A stretch of 64,000 bases of DNA from Hanleya hanleyi (lineage: Eukaryota > Mollusca > Polyplacophora > Lepidopleurida > Hanleyidae), in the NCBI GenBank assembly GCA_036873755.1, contig JAVTVY010039241.1:62001-126000 (forward strand), in the 5' to 3' direction. Position numbers and translations under genes: made by a program. Below, piece after piece: positions 1 to 14,100 of the stretch; positions within the stretch are counted from its first letter, which is position 1; each line of letters opens with the position of its first letter. The notes below the pieces were generated by a model. It did not search any database. It saw only the letters and a list, made by a program, of their open reading frames with translations, and was not told where the DNA came from.

Positions 1-2004
1 AGCCGATCACAATCAGTAATTTATTAATCGCACAATATATATGCATTATTTCTGTTGATTCGCTGTTATTTTAGGTGTATATGACGACGAATATGTCACA
101 ATAGTTATGGTGTAATACTGGCCACCTTGGAATTCCAAGATGGCCGTCATCTGAGCCTTATTTTAGTTCATATCTATATATCTATTCCAAATGCACACTC
201 GCAAACTTCGAGATTAAGATGACTCCGCTATAAATTTGAGTGTTCCCGTGAAGACAATACCGGTCATCTAAGGTTTCGAATTGGCGACCACAGGAAATCT
301 TTTTTAAAAATCTTCAACCTTTCAACCAAGTTATAAACTTGATTTGGGAATAAAACCTTCCATAAACACATGTTTCTCATCCTAGCCTACACTACCTGGT
401 TGTATCAGATTATGCTTATAATATCGACATTTCTAATCCACATAATTACTAAATTATAATTATGACGTACGGGGCTCCATACGTACTCGATAGTCTTAAA
501 AAGTCTTCAAGTTGATGGAAAGAATAGGAATAGACGTCTATGCATTCAGTCATATTACTATATATGATAATATATCATACTGTGGATACATAATATGCAC
601 TCTCCCCTCATAATACAATATTACAAACTATATATAGCGCTTCACCTGTACCGTCTTGAAGGTACGGTTATATACCTGTCCACATCATGTGAATATATCT
701 TAGAATCTGAGAAATAGAAACGCATGGTCGGATAGAACTAACTGTATTACAGAAAAGGCAAACTACACCTCTCATGCGAACTTCCGTCCCCTGAAATAAA
801 TGAGAGACAGGATACATACGATGGAATACTTCTTAGCTAATGTGAACTCACATCACCTGACATAACAGAGACACCAGAGGGCATAAGATAGGATGGTCAA
901 ATGCTTCGAAACGTATAGTTTACTTAACACAATAATGCAATGACGTTACGGTAGTCCCAATCCGGGAAGTTGAATGCTACATGTTATTCGTCATTGAATT
1001 ATCGTCACAGATGAGTTCATCAAAGCTTATAGCGAGAAAAAAGTTTAATGATGCTGACCAGACAACACGATTGTCATGTCATTCAAACTCGATGGAATTT
1101 GCAAAACAGGCAAGGTGCTTAAACTACCCCTTGAGCTCCGGATTAGTTATAATATGAAAAGTAATGGTATTAATAGCCAAAATCAAGAAATCTTAAGTGA
1201 AAGAGGCTAACCCATAACAACTTAACTAGTTTCTCTAAGTAATGGTTTGCTAGGTGATTGAACTCATCACATAAGCGCAGTATCGTGTACCGACCCAAAC
1301 TATATTCACAGTTTATTTCATTACTATTGAACCAAGACATACACTCAGAAAAAGGTATATAGACATATATATTAAATGATACATTTATATGGGGAATAAC
1401 GTATACTTCGTATGCTTTTAGACATATTTCGCTCAGAACATATACGTCGAGACGAATTGCATGGGTTTAAGCTTGAATATGCGAAATATAGTGCGTTTTT
1501 TAGCAATGGTGATGATCGACTCGGCGATATGACCATATTTATTTGTCTAAATTTGATATAACACTTGTCATCAATATTCTGACAACTGATCCGAAAAATA
1601 ATTTGCAAACAGAAGAAAAAATGCAGGATTCCAGATGATAATATGGGATTCTGTTCTGTGGAGTTGCCTTCCATGTGACCTACATGGTACACCTACGGTG
1701 GCTCCATATCTAGAAATGCTCCCCAGGCCTCGATGTACACGTATGCTAAATTTCATGCTTTTATGAAAAAGACACAATTCGATGGAAAATCTGCACATTA
1801 TTACTGGACTAATATTCGAGGTGATGCTGACGTCATAATACATGTCATGAGCCTTGTTCAAAATGACAAAGATCCCCGTCCTATTAACTTTATGATCAAT
1901 GAAGCAGCTACATTTTTACTATACAATACTTAAAAGTTCATGTTTTGGTACAGAAATAAAAATATGCAATCCCCATAGTGGACATTTTTTCTGTTCATTT
2001 TAAG
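1..2004. other. Intron sequence upstream of the first visible exon
   Basis: AT-rich sequence with no recognisable exon, domain or mobile element. The exon at 2005 begins with the third base of a codon, so the preceding exon must end in phase 2 and carry the first half of Ig3 with its first cysteine; I searched here for such an exon and did not find one. The short open frames at 1372-1933 show no family resemblance. The stretch is taken as part of a contactin intron. Confidence 0.6.
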
Positions 2005-2189
2005 CTCTCCAATATACTACTCTTGGTCACGAGACGATGACGTGTTGCCCGGCAAAGTAAGATACAGAGACCACGGTCGAGTGCTTGAGATTCCAAACAT
2101 CCAGTTCGAAGACGAGGGAATCTATCGTTGTACGGCTCGAAGGTCCTTGGTCGCAACAGCAGAGAAAACAGCACATCTTGTTGTGGCAG
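2005..2189 (+). CDS. Cont: Contactin exon: second half of Ig3 (residues 1-61)
   Basis: Acceptor TTTTCTGTTCATTTTAAG precedes 2005; the donor after 2189 is GTATGA. The translation holds the core Trp (YYSWSR) and the F-G region with the second Ig cysteine, FEDEGIYRCTARR, typical of an I-set Ig domain. The exon starts in phase 2 (mid-domain intron) and ends in phase 1. The partner half with the first cysteine is not in the window. Of the contactin Ig domains it fits Ig3 by order, as Ig4, Ig5 and Ig6 follow. Confidence 0.9.
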
Positions 2190-5100
2190 GTATGAATGAA
2201 TCTGCGATGAATCAGTTAAATCTGCGTGTACAAAGTAGATCTCTCAGTGCTAAATTGGGGTCATTCCTTCATTTTAGGGATCACGGTAGGCATTTCCAGT
2301 TTCTTCTCTTGAATGTTTAGTCATGTCACAGACACCAGTTTGATTAATGTCCTATTTTCCCCTTCTGAATATTTTAATATTTCAGTCTCCTTCTCCAAAG
2401 TGTTAGATTATGATACGTCATATCAAGTTGTCCACCTTACTTAGATGAAATATTTCTAGCCATGTCAGATATGGCTGTTTCAGGTATTACTCTGCCATTT
2501 TGCTTTGAGACAGAAGTCGTTTTGAGTAGTGGGTAGACAGAATATAATTTCCCGAAATTGACTCTTGAAGATTTAGTCCTGTCAGATACACCAGTTGGAT
2601 TCCCCCTTCAATGTCTGTGTTATGAACATTTGGATATGTCAGATAGGTTTGGTCTTCCTCCTTTAATCTGTGAATGATAAGCCTCATTGAGTTGCTCCCT
2701 TTACTTAAATGGAATTTCTGATTTTCTCTCTTTTGAATTTCAGTCATATCAGATACGTCAGTTTCGCGTTTCTCTCACTTCGAGACGGAAGAGCCATATT
2801 GAGTAGTCCGCATTGGGCAGATGGCATTTCCTATTTCTCCCCTCGTAATGGTTATTCGTGCCAGATTCGCCAGTTTGATTTTTCCATCTCGTTTTGCTTT
2901 GCAACATGCTTGGGGCTCAATCATACTAATTAACTTATTCAGCAACACATTTTAAAACACACCTGATACTTCACGCTTGCACTTGTTTGACCTAGAATAG
3001 ATATAAGTGAATTGTATATGTTTGATAGTTGGGGGATTTATGCATGCAGAGTGTGTTGGAACAAACCATATACTTCGTACAGGCACTTGTTCCACCTAGA
3101 AGAACTATAATTTGGAATGACATTTTGCCTACCTCACTGGGATAAAATAATGTTACGTATCTGTTGCAGAACATACAAGGAAAGGGTTGGGGAATTATCA
3201 AAATGCAATCGTAAAAATGAAGCTAACCTATGTGATATACATATGAAGTATTTTAACCTATGGAGGATATGTCACATCGGATTATACCCCTTAGTTAGAT
3301 GGAATGTAATTTCCAGCCATGCCAGATATGCCGGTTAGGTATTTCTCTCTCATTATGCTTTGAGACAGTCAGGTACGCCAGTTTAATTAATCTATCTCTC
3401 CTGTTTTACTCTACAAGAAACACCGAAGCATATGACACATCGTGTTTTCCCCATACTTAGATGGAATGTATTTTCTAGCTATGTCAGTTATGCCAATTTG
3501 GTATTTGATGCGGGGCCTGTCTTAGCATATTAATAAGGAAGCAGAGATTAGCAGGAGTGCGCCTTGAAGTGTAGAAGCGTGTCGAACGGGTCTCGTAGCA
3601 TTATAAACGACAATCAAAATACTCTTGAATCGTGTGGCAAGAAACATGGATGCAAGATGATCATATTCTGTAAAATAGATTCATTCATACCTAAAATATA
3701 TATAACCATGATGAACAGTATGAACTTGGGGGTATAGCCAACGAAAAAATATACATTTAACCCTGCCCAATCATGCCCTCTTGCAATTCTGTTTTCTTGC
3801 ACAAGATATTACCGAGTTCCCAATTTGCATTTGCTGTGACCATGTAATAGCGCCAAACCACCATTACAAGTAGGTTCATTGTATGACATGCCACATTTTC
3901 TGCTGGACTTCCTCTCCATAAAAACATGAGAGCAATGTTAAACATGTATAAGTTGCCGTTGTACTCACCCGCCACCAATCTTGAAAAAGGGTAAAATCTG
4001 AAAATTATATATTTATAAGCAGCAGTATATTTATGGCTGTATATTTGTGGCTGGTTTGCTGGGTATTCCTAATAAGTAGTTTGCATGTTGGTCACTTTTG
4101 CCATTTTTCAAAAGTATTAATTTCTTGGAAGGACTTTCTAACATCACTTTTCAAACAGCCTAAAAAGTATTGCTATACTGCAGGGCAATATCTTTCACTG
4201 GGAAACAGAAAATATGTACACTAACTGCTCAGTATGAAACATTCCAGCAGCAATTTTTCATCAAAATATTTTCCAATAGCACCTGTATAAACTTTAACAG
4301 GTTAGGGAAAACCTCTCGTTTTTGTCAATAAATTCAATGATAAATCGAAGATAGAAACATCCGCCATAGGCGACCATGGATATATTTATCCGCATCGGGT
4401 GGTATTGAAAAAACAAATTGTCGTCTATCTAATTTGCATAAGAATAGACGACATGTTTTGTTCTCTGTTAACAATTAGACTATGTACACTTTCATTGGAA
4501 AACCACTGTTCCGGCATGTAACAATATTTAAAGTAAGTCGCCTGAAGATTTTGTAGCGTTATGATGAATAAGTCAAAAACGACCTTTTTACCTCCATTTT
4601 TAGAGAGAGGTTTTCCCTAACCTGTTTAATGTATATGGAAATATTCACAAATAACATCGTCGCGATGAACAATACGAATAAAGACTTGTCGGATACGCCA
4701 ATTTGATTTCCCCTTCGTAAGTTAAGTCATTCAACAAACAGATGTAAAACTAAATTACACATTTCCTGCATGCAGTAGTTTGACGTAGAAAATCTATAAG
4801 TGAATGGCATGTATCTAAGAATTCAAAGGAGAGAAAATTGATCAATACGAAACTGACATATCTGTCATGACTATCTTGGCAAATGACATTTCCGCTAACT
4901 CAAACAGAGGAGGGCGATAGGGGTGGGGCAAATCCATGGAAAATGGAAAGGGATGGAAAATGAGACGAAGATCAAACTGGCGTATCTGACATGAATAGAG
5001 CTGAAGATTGAATCCTGTGAAATTACATTTATCTACCCAAGGAGGATTACTAAATATGGCTCGTCTGTCTCGAAGCAAAATGAGAGGGAAATATCAAACT

Positions 5101-8100
5101 GGTGTATGTGCCATGACCAAAAAAGTAATTGGACAGAAAATTCGAACTGACATTTCATCTACCTAAGTGAGAAAACCCATGTGGCATATCATTCGCAGAG
5201 TACAATATGTGAGGTAAACCATCGACCTATTATGATGTATCGAAATAGCGGGTATTCAAGTGAGAAAAAACTGAAGGAAAATCGAACGGGGCTATCTGAC
5301 ACGACTAAATTCAAGGGACAATCTTGAGCAATTACATTCTATTTACGCAAGGTGGGGGGGAGGGGGGGGCTATTCAATTTGGCTTGAATAGGCGAAATGG
5401 AACAGAAATACCAAGCTGCGTAGCAGAAACTGAGAAATGGCATTCCATATAACTAAGGGGGACAACGCAATCGCAGAGTAGATTAGGTTAGTAAGACCAA
5501 ATGGAAGAATAATACCAAACTGGCGTATCTGCTATGGCCAAAAGCGAAAATGAGAGAATGACATTTCAGCTAATTTGTTATATCCTTCGCAGGGTAATAT
5601 GGGAGAGGAAAACCAGCGACCTTTATGACGTATCTCGATACCGGTTATTCAGGAGAGAGAAAACAGGAAGAAAATCAAACTGGCGTATCTGACATGACTA
5701 AAATTCAAGAGTGAATCTTGAGAAATTAAATTCTTTTTACTCAAGGGGGACTACTCAATAATCACTGTGTCTCAAGCAAAATTGGAGGACGTTAGAAATG
5801 ACATCCCATATAACTAAAGGGGGTAACTCAATCTGAGTTAGCTAAAACTTTGTAGAAAAGTTGAAACTCATAGTGCACTTACAGTGTTAAATCAACTAAA
5901 ATTGTTTGTGCTAAATGAAACAAGTGTGCTGAATTACATTTACTGTGCGTACAATGTAACACTTACGATGTTGAATCAGCTACAACTATGAGTGCGAACC
6001 GTGCGTGCATATTGAAACTTAATGTGCAGAATTAGCTAAAACCGTGTGTGCAAAATAAAACTGGGTGTGCAAAGTAAAACTTACGGTGCTGAATTAATAA
6101 TTGTGTCGTACAGTTGCACAGTTATGTCTATAACAGCGATAGCGCGGTATTTTCAGAATTACCAAGCTGCTTCTGACGGAAACTATGTAAACGTTTTGCC
6201 ACCGTGTAATGTCATGAAACTGAGGGAAACCTTGACAAGATTTATATAAAAGTAGGTATTAGTCCAGTTTCGTCTAATTTTTCGACAAAATCGGAACAAA
6301 ATCCACTTTTTACCTAATCACAGTTAACGTTTCCATCAGTTTCACAACAAACAAATTTACGAAACTAGATCTCCTACAAGACGATTTTCTACTTACAAAC
6401 CATCATGAGTCGCATATGTACCAGAACATATGTGAATCATGTTTTTTACCAGATATCGTCAAAACAGTTTATATCCTAATAGCAAATTGTGGAGCATGGC
6501 AAATGGAGGCAAAGTTACGGCTATGCTAGGTTGAAGTTAGATTCGAGTATTTGGCCAAATATATGTGTTAGGCGTGTGTAGAAATGATTGTCTTTTTTAT
6601 AGAATTCTGTTCAATCTCATTCCAGCAAAACCGCACTTCGATTTTCCTTTGCGAAACCAACACCTGGATGTAGGCAGTGGGCTGACATGGCGGTGCGCGG
6701 CTAAAGCCGTTCCTACTGCCACTTATATGTGGTATAAAAATGGCGTCCTCATCCAACCCATACCTGGCGAGATAGAAGTCAACCAGTTCATACTCAAAAT
6801 CAACCGACTGGATCCAGCAAGGGATAACGGCACTTACCAATGTTCCGCAAAAAATGTTTACGGAACCACATTTACGTCTGCAGAATTACGAGTGTTATGT
6901 AAGTACTGTGCATGTATCTTACGATCTAGAAATTCCTCACCCACTCTCCCCCTCTCCCCCTCTCCCCCTCCCAAGAACCTCCTTAGATCCTAAAAGTGTG
7001 ATTGTTCTATTACGCATTTTATAGTACCAAATCAAACCTTGTGCTAGTCGATTAAATAAAGAGAAAAATCGTTTCCTTATGCACAATATCAGCTCTCAAA
7101 ATATTGAGTACCTGCGCTTGTGCGAAGAGTCAGTTCGTCCTGACAAGGTATAACGTTACATCGTATATACAGTGGACTCTACTAATCTTTTGGTCTTGAT
7201 AGGTTAAACGTTATCGTCTGTGTTTCACTATTGGATTTTCGCGGATATTGCAATTAAGCAGCTAAAACCTTAATCCGTGCTCGTCCTGAATATCCATTTT
7301 TACCATGTAATCTCAAGATCGAATCTGATATATAGGGGTTCAAAAAGTACTCTTTGAAGAAGAAGCAACAAAAAAACCAACAATAAAAATTTGGTATACA
7401 GATACCATGCCATGAGATGACGCTTGTGATTGCGTGTCGCCCACTTGTGCCTACATGTCACGCCACCTGGTGGCAAAATCTAAATTGGTTTCCAGACAAT
7501 AACTTGATTCGTTGTCGGATTGTTGTAGCACCCCTGGTGCCTCATGTTCAGGTTGCTGCTGTAGTTCAATGCATTTTCTGAGCTCAATGAGCAAATTTGT
7601 TGACACCAAGGCATTCTACATCAAAGCCTAATATTTTACGTGTATTTATAATCTCTCCGCAAGATAACCTACAGCTTAAACTATTATGGTTTAATTCAAA
7701 ATAGCACTCATGTGGGATCTTTTAAAAATCTCGAGTTTTCAGGTTGCTCGTATTTTTCAAGGTATCAATTGATAACGCTGCGTGTTCTCAAACCAAAGTC
7801 TAACGCCTCACGCCTACTTTGAATCATTTCGCAGACATCTTAAGATATGATGGTTCAATAACGGCAATATTGGGGTCATTTGAAAATCACGCATTTCTTG
7901 TTGCTTATATAAATAGTTTAATGTGTTATTCTTAGCCCATTGTGCATTTGTATCAAAACGGAGGGATTAAAATTACATCCAAACATCTTACACTCATTTT
8001 GAATCTGTTTACATATCCCTAGGTTCTAGATATGATGGTCAAATTCAACATGACGGCAATGTGGGGTCACCAGGTTTTTTTTGGAGTTATTTGTACGGTG

Positions 8101-11100
8101 CAATGCTTTATTATGAGCCAATTGATCAAATTTATCAAAACTGAGGGATCCCTAATCATAGCCTAATACCTTTTGTGCAATTTAAACACATGTTTGCATT
8201 TCCCCAAGATATGATTGTCAGATTCAAAACGGTGGCCATGTGAAGTCATCTGAAAATCACATTTTTCATGTTGCTCGTATGATGTTAAGCATTATTCTTT
8301 CGTTTTCAAAATTGTTGGAACTGAAAAGTCCCACACCTTAGTTTAACATCTTACGCCTATTTTAAATGTATCTGTTTAAAATAAGATTGTGAAAGTCAAG
8401 ATGATGACCATAAGGGATGCACCCGAGAATCATGTTCATGTTATCGTATTAGGTATTATTCTGAATTCAGAGTACAAAATTAATTCGAATTGATCATTTT
8501 GATTCTATTGTATCATCTTCGGCTGAGAGTAGGCCTATAATTTTTCAATTCAAATGGCGACCATGTGGGTTCATATGAGACTCATATTTTCCATGTTGCT
8601 GTTTTGTTTTCATTTTTAAAGCCTTGATATATTCAGGGGACAATACAAATCTCTCAAAACCAATTTGTTCACAGCATAGATTCATCCATCTATCAATAGG
8701 CCTAGATTTGCATAGTTCTCATTGAGGAATTCTAGGTGGCGGACATATCTGCAGTCATCCGATTCAGGTGATGTAAAACGTTTGTTCGTCTAATTCTTGT
8801 GATTATTTTAACCCAAAGCAGACATTTGTCACAGCTGAAAGGTTTGACATCATAGCTGATCATTCTAGGCCCATTATGAATGTATTTGCATAATCCTCGC
8901 AGACAGCATAATGATTATTTTTCAAAATGACAATACATGTAATTAACTGGGGGGCCATTTCCCAAAAGAGGCATATACTTGGTCGATGCCATCGCCTGAC
9001 GTATTTTTAACTAAAATTTCAGTAAGAAAACGGAGGTTGTTACAAAATTAAATTTCAGTAAGAAAACGGAGGTCGTTGCAAAATTAAATAAAAGATTATC
9101 ATGGTTGTTTCAACAAATGTTTGTGCTACATGGCTTCGCCATGCAAAATGACTTGGATTTCATATGAAATTGCAGCGTTCAAGCCGACGTTTACTAAGAC
9201 CATGATGGATATATCGATGAGAGCAGCCGTTGGTGGTAATGCGACCATGGTCTGTCAACCGGAAGCCGCCCCTTACCCAGATTTCACTTGGTCAAAGCAG
9301 GGGGCCGATCTTGGACTGCGACAGGGTGATACCAGTGGCCGAATTCGTCTACTTCTCAATGGCAACCTGTTTATATCACCTGTCCAAGCTAACGATGCTG
9401 GGGATTACACCTGTACAGCGACCAACAGCCTCGGTTCGGACTCCACTACGGGACGTCTAGAAGTTAGAAGTGAGTACATGTAGGCATTTGAATACAATTG
9501 ACATATTCCATATCGTGCACATGTAGGCCTATGCCAAAAATGAAACAAAAATAGAATAATAATAATAAAAAATGAAAATGTTTAACATATCTGGCCAGGG
9601 TCATGCAATGACAGACCCCATTACTTGGTATTTGAATTGTCTGCTAGCCAATTGTCTGCCTGTCCACCATTGCCAAATCCTCCCCACTTTTAGAGTTTAA
9701 ATAGATTCTTGTCAGTGCGAATCAACTTAGAGATTAACGGTCGTCAGTTTTATTCAGACACTTTAAAGAACTTGAAGATCATGCATTAAATTAATTCCCT
9801 GAAGACGTGTTCTATAGTCTGAAAAGGAACTTCGAAAAAATAACTTATCATGCCATGTATATTGTCCATGTTTTCCGAACTTTCCATCACAACAAAACTA
9901 AGATATTCAGCTCATAATCTGGGCAATCACGAACAGATTTTTATTGACAATAGAGCACATATTTAAAACTTTTTCCAGATTTTCGGCTATAGATTCTCCT
10001 TAAACATTTCTCTCTGTTGTAAATGCAGGATGAGAAAGCAAGTGGTTTTCTCGTGCCCTTTTGCGAATAAAATTTTAGGGTCAGTGTATTTAGCCCTCTC
10101 CGAAGCGTTGGGTGGGGAAGGGGTTTATCAGAATTACCCGTTCTGATATGTTCAGGATATACAAAAACAGAAATTGAACTTTCAAACCCTGATATATATT
10201 TCTTGATAAATAGGTGGAATCGTGATTAACCAAATGCCATCCTCGAGAACAATGCGACTGAATGACACTGAGTTTCTACAATGTGTTGCCTCCTATGAAC
10301 CCGGAACGGACATGGTTTATATCTGGAATTTCAATGGCCGTAGAATTGATGTCGATCACGACCCCTTCTTCGGCTGGGTAATAATGGATTGTTTCACTTC
10401 CTTATTAAGAATATTCCTAAAGGTTAAGTTAAAGATTTCCTTGTCTGAATGTTTATCGTTTATTGCCACAATAACGTAGATGAAATTATTGTTAGTGTAA
10501 TTATTATTAGTGTATATGAGACACACGAGCAAGAGAGGGAGTAGGTGACTTCATCACCGCAAATGACGTAATCAACGGAAGTGACGTATCCTGGCAGTGA
10601 TGTAATTGCCGGAAGTGGTGTAATCCCGGAAGTGACGTCACGCGGTCAAAGGTCATGTTCAAAAGGTAAAGATAAAGGAACAGGAAGCAATGGGAAATGA
10701 AAGCAGTTCTAACACACGAGAAATGGTATGGGTATACGGTATAGGTGACATCATCATCATCAGAAATGACATCATCTCCGAAAGTGACTAATCTGGCTTA
10801 ATTCTAAAACAAAGATCCGACTGTATTCTAAATCAAACATCCGACTGAATTCTAAAGCAAACCTCCGGTTTAATTCTTAAGTAATATCTTAAGTAGAGTG
10901 TAGTACATTGCGGAGTCGTATCCGAAAGGTGATGTCACGATATTGGTGTAACTAAAAATAAATAGAATGTTCTACTGAATATATTAATCTGCTAGATGAG
11001 TATCGCAGTCACGCTGTGGTTACGACTGTTCATATAAACACCACGGAAATGTCTTTCACTAAGTGTTTATACGGCCCCTAGTCCCGGGTTAAGAGGAATT

Positions 11101-14100
11101 ACATACAAATTACAGTACATAGCACTGAGATCTTCAAAACTGTGATTACAGTTTGCAAACAACAGATAATATTTATCACCGAATTTAAGAACTTGAATGC
11201 GGGCGTAAGATGTAGACCAGGCTTAAGCTTTTGTCAGGCAAGAAGCTTATTGCAATGGGAAAAATAATCTATATCTAGCTTCAAAATCTATAGAGGATAC
11301 CGAAATGAAAAATTCATCTGCCAATCCAAGGTTCCCTTGGATTTCCTACAGGGGTCCGTAGATATCCCTGCACATAGGTCACGTGATGTAATGAGCCGGA
11401 TGTTTGTTTTTAAAATCAAGCCGGATAATGGTGTTAGAAGTCAGCCGGATGTTTGATTTAGAATTAATTCGGATGTTTGCCTTAGAATTAAGCCGGATGT
11501 TTGCTTTAGAATTAAGCCGAATTAGTCACTTCCAGAGATTATGTCATTTCCGTTGATGACATCACCTATGCCATATACCCGTATACCTTTCACATTTCAC
11601 ATGTATTTATGCAACTCTACTCTTTGCACATTGCATCCGTGATCCTAATCTTTGACCTTTACCTTTGACCTTGTGATCTTATTTTCGGTGATTACGTCAT
11701 TTCCGGTGATTACACAATTTCCGGCGATTCCGGTCATCACCAAAAATGAATGCCTCATTTCTGGTGATGAAGACTTCCGCCCCTTTACTCCTTGATCCCG
11801 CTTGTATCTCCAGACTGCCCTTTTCACACTACTGTTATCTCATTCAACGTTAAAACATTGTGATTTGTTAATACACTGTTAGCAGAATTGGGTTACTTTG
11901 ACACAATATAATTGGGTACAGCCTTGGCAGATCCGAAGATTTCGTGTAAAATTGTTTGGATAACCAAAGTATTGGGTCGTTTTATCCCAATTATTTTGGG
12001 TCGGTCAGGTCTGTATCTATTCCTCCCAATTTTTAACAATATAGACGGTATTACGTGAGACATATGCCCTGTGTTTGTGTTCTTTCTTCCCTATAAATAT
12101 ATCGAGAAATTCTGAGAACTATATTCGAGAAATGTACTGGATTTTGAATCCATAAACTCCGAATTTGTATGTTTGTCTATGATAGGGAATTTTGGAGAAC
12201 GCAGGAGGGTTGTACATCCGTAACGCTCAGTATGAGCATGAAGGGGTATACACCTGTATTGCTCGAACTGTCAACGATGAGGCGACGGCGGAGGCACAGA
12301 TTACCGTTGAAGGTATGCGAAGATATTGATCGATTTCGAAGAGAAAAGGTAGTCCATGTAGTTGTACAATCTTAAAAGGAAGTTTTTCGAACTACCAGAA
12401 GTGATTGCAATTGGTCTGCGTCCATTTTGGTTGTTCGATGTAACACAGAGTGGTTTTCCGAAATCCTTTTGATCTTGTATTTCAAAGTACCATCAAACAA
12501 GCATTTCTCACTGCCACATCTTCGTATGAATTTTTAGGATCAAATTACCACAATTAGTATTTTATATACAAGTTCCGGTAGTTTAAAATCTCGCTCGAGC
12601 CGATCTACGTCCCTTTATCTTGAAATACTTGCCTTCCCAAAGACTAGATTGCAAATTTCAAGTTACCGCACCCATCGACTAAATTACTCAATTATCCCGT
12701 TATATGTTAGTTCTGGGGATCTTGAGCATTTGGCGAATAAATGCCTAGAAGCAATTTATTCTTTAGGAAGAGCACATCTCTCTCGGGCCATGTGTCTTCA
12801 TAATCTACTAGGTAAGAACTTCGGCTTTAATTCTATCCTATTTTGGCAAACAAGAAGTACGCCCTAGAGCATCGCTTGTATCCTTCGAATGTTTTAGGTC
12901 GAAAGAATACATTTCAACCATGAAAATATATAAATGGAAATGGAAATGGGAAATGGGTAACAGGCATAGCCTATATCAAACCCTCTCCCTATATACAGAA
13001 TTACATATAGGTGTTCATCTAATTAATATAGTGGTCTTTCAAGTAGATTCTGTTATAGTGGATGATATATAGTCAATTATAGATTAGTGATATGGTGTGA
13101 AAAACCAGAGTGCGTGCGCTATAAACATTTCGGATATCACATCGAGAGTTGTAAAAATGGTACAAGTGAACTCAAATATTAAACTTTAGATCTCAAATCT
13201 ATCGGTTAGTCATGCACAAATAAAGTGATGCAACTATTACACTCAAAATTATTTGAGGAGTCACCAAATAGCAGTGAGTGAGTGAATAGAATTTAACGTC
13301 GCTTTCAACAATATTTCAGCTATATCACGACGAACCAACTAAGCACCACCCAGCCTAGTTGTGTTCCTGCTATTTCAAAGAAGAAATTTTGGAAGCAGCA
13401 TGGAACCAGACACCCCCATCCACCCTATAAAACACTGAGGACAGCGCACAAGACACAGCCAGGACGTACGCTAACATGGTGAAAAAAAGACAAGTGATAT
13501 TACAGTGCTATATATATAGACATCACATTATCAAGTTTATGTTGCTTTTCAGCAAAATGCATTGAAGCAACAGGAACCTGAACCCACCCAACCACCCGCC
13601 CAAATAGCAGTGTATCAATATTTACATTATGACCGATTTCATTGAATAATCGTTACCTGTGAGTATTATGTATTGTACAGACAAAGAAGAAATGACACGC
13701 CGTTTCATTAGTATTGCCACATAAGCAATTTGGGTTCTCTGCTATATGTTGGTGAAACAAATCGGCTTTCAGCTGACTGCAGCCTAGTCTCAACTGTGAA
13801 TGAATAATTTTGAGATTCCGTTCACCAAGATAAAAATGTTTTGATACAGCATGCATGCCTGGTAAATGTTTTATGACAAAAAGTATGTAAGTTGGGAGAT
13901 GAACGTAAAGTAATATCAGAATTATTATCAGAGATCCAGGTTGTTCCTTTCGTCTAGCACAACAATGACAACGGATAACGGAGAACATCAACAACTCCAC
14001 CTGAAGATTGAAATATAATTGACTTGGTGATAGCCATAGTTCATATGATCATTGATTGCTTCATTATTTGATATAGTCTCATTATTTTGATAAACATATA

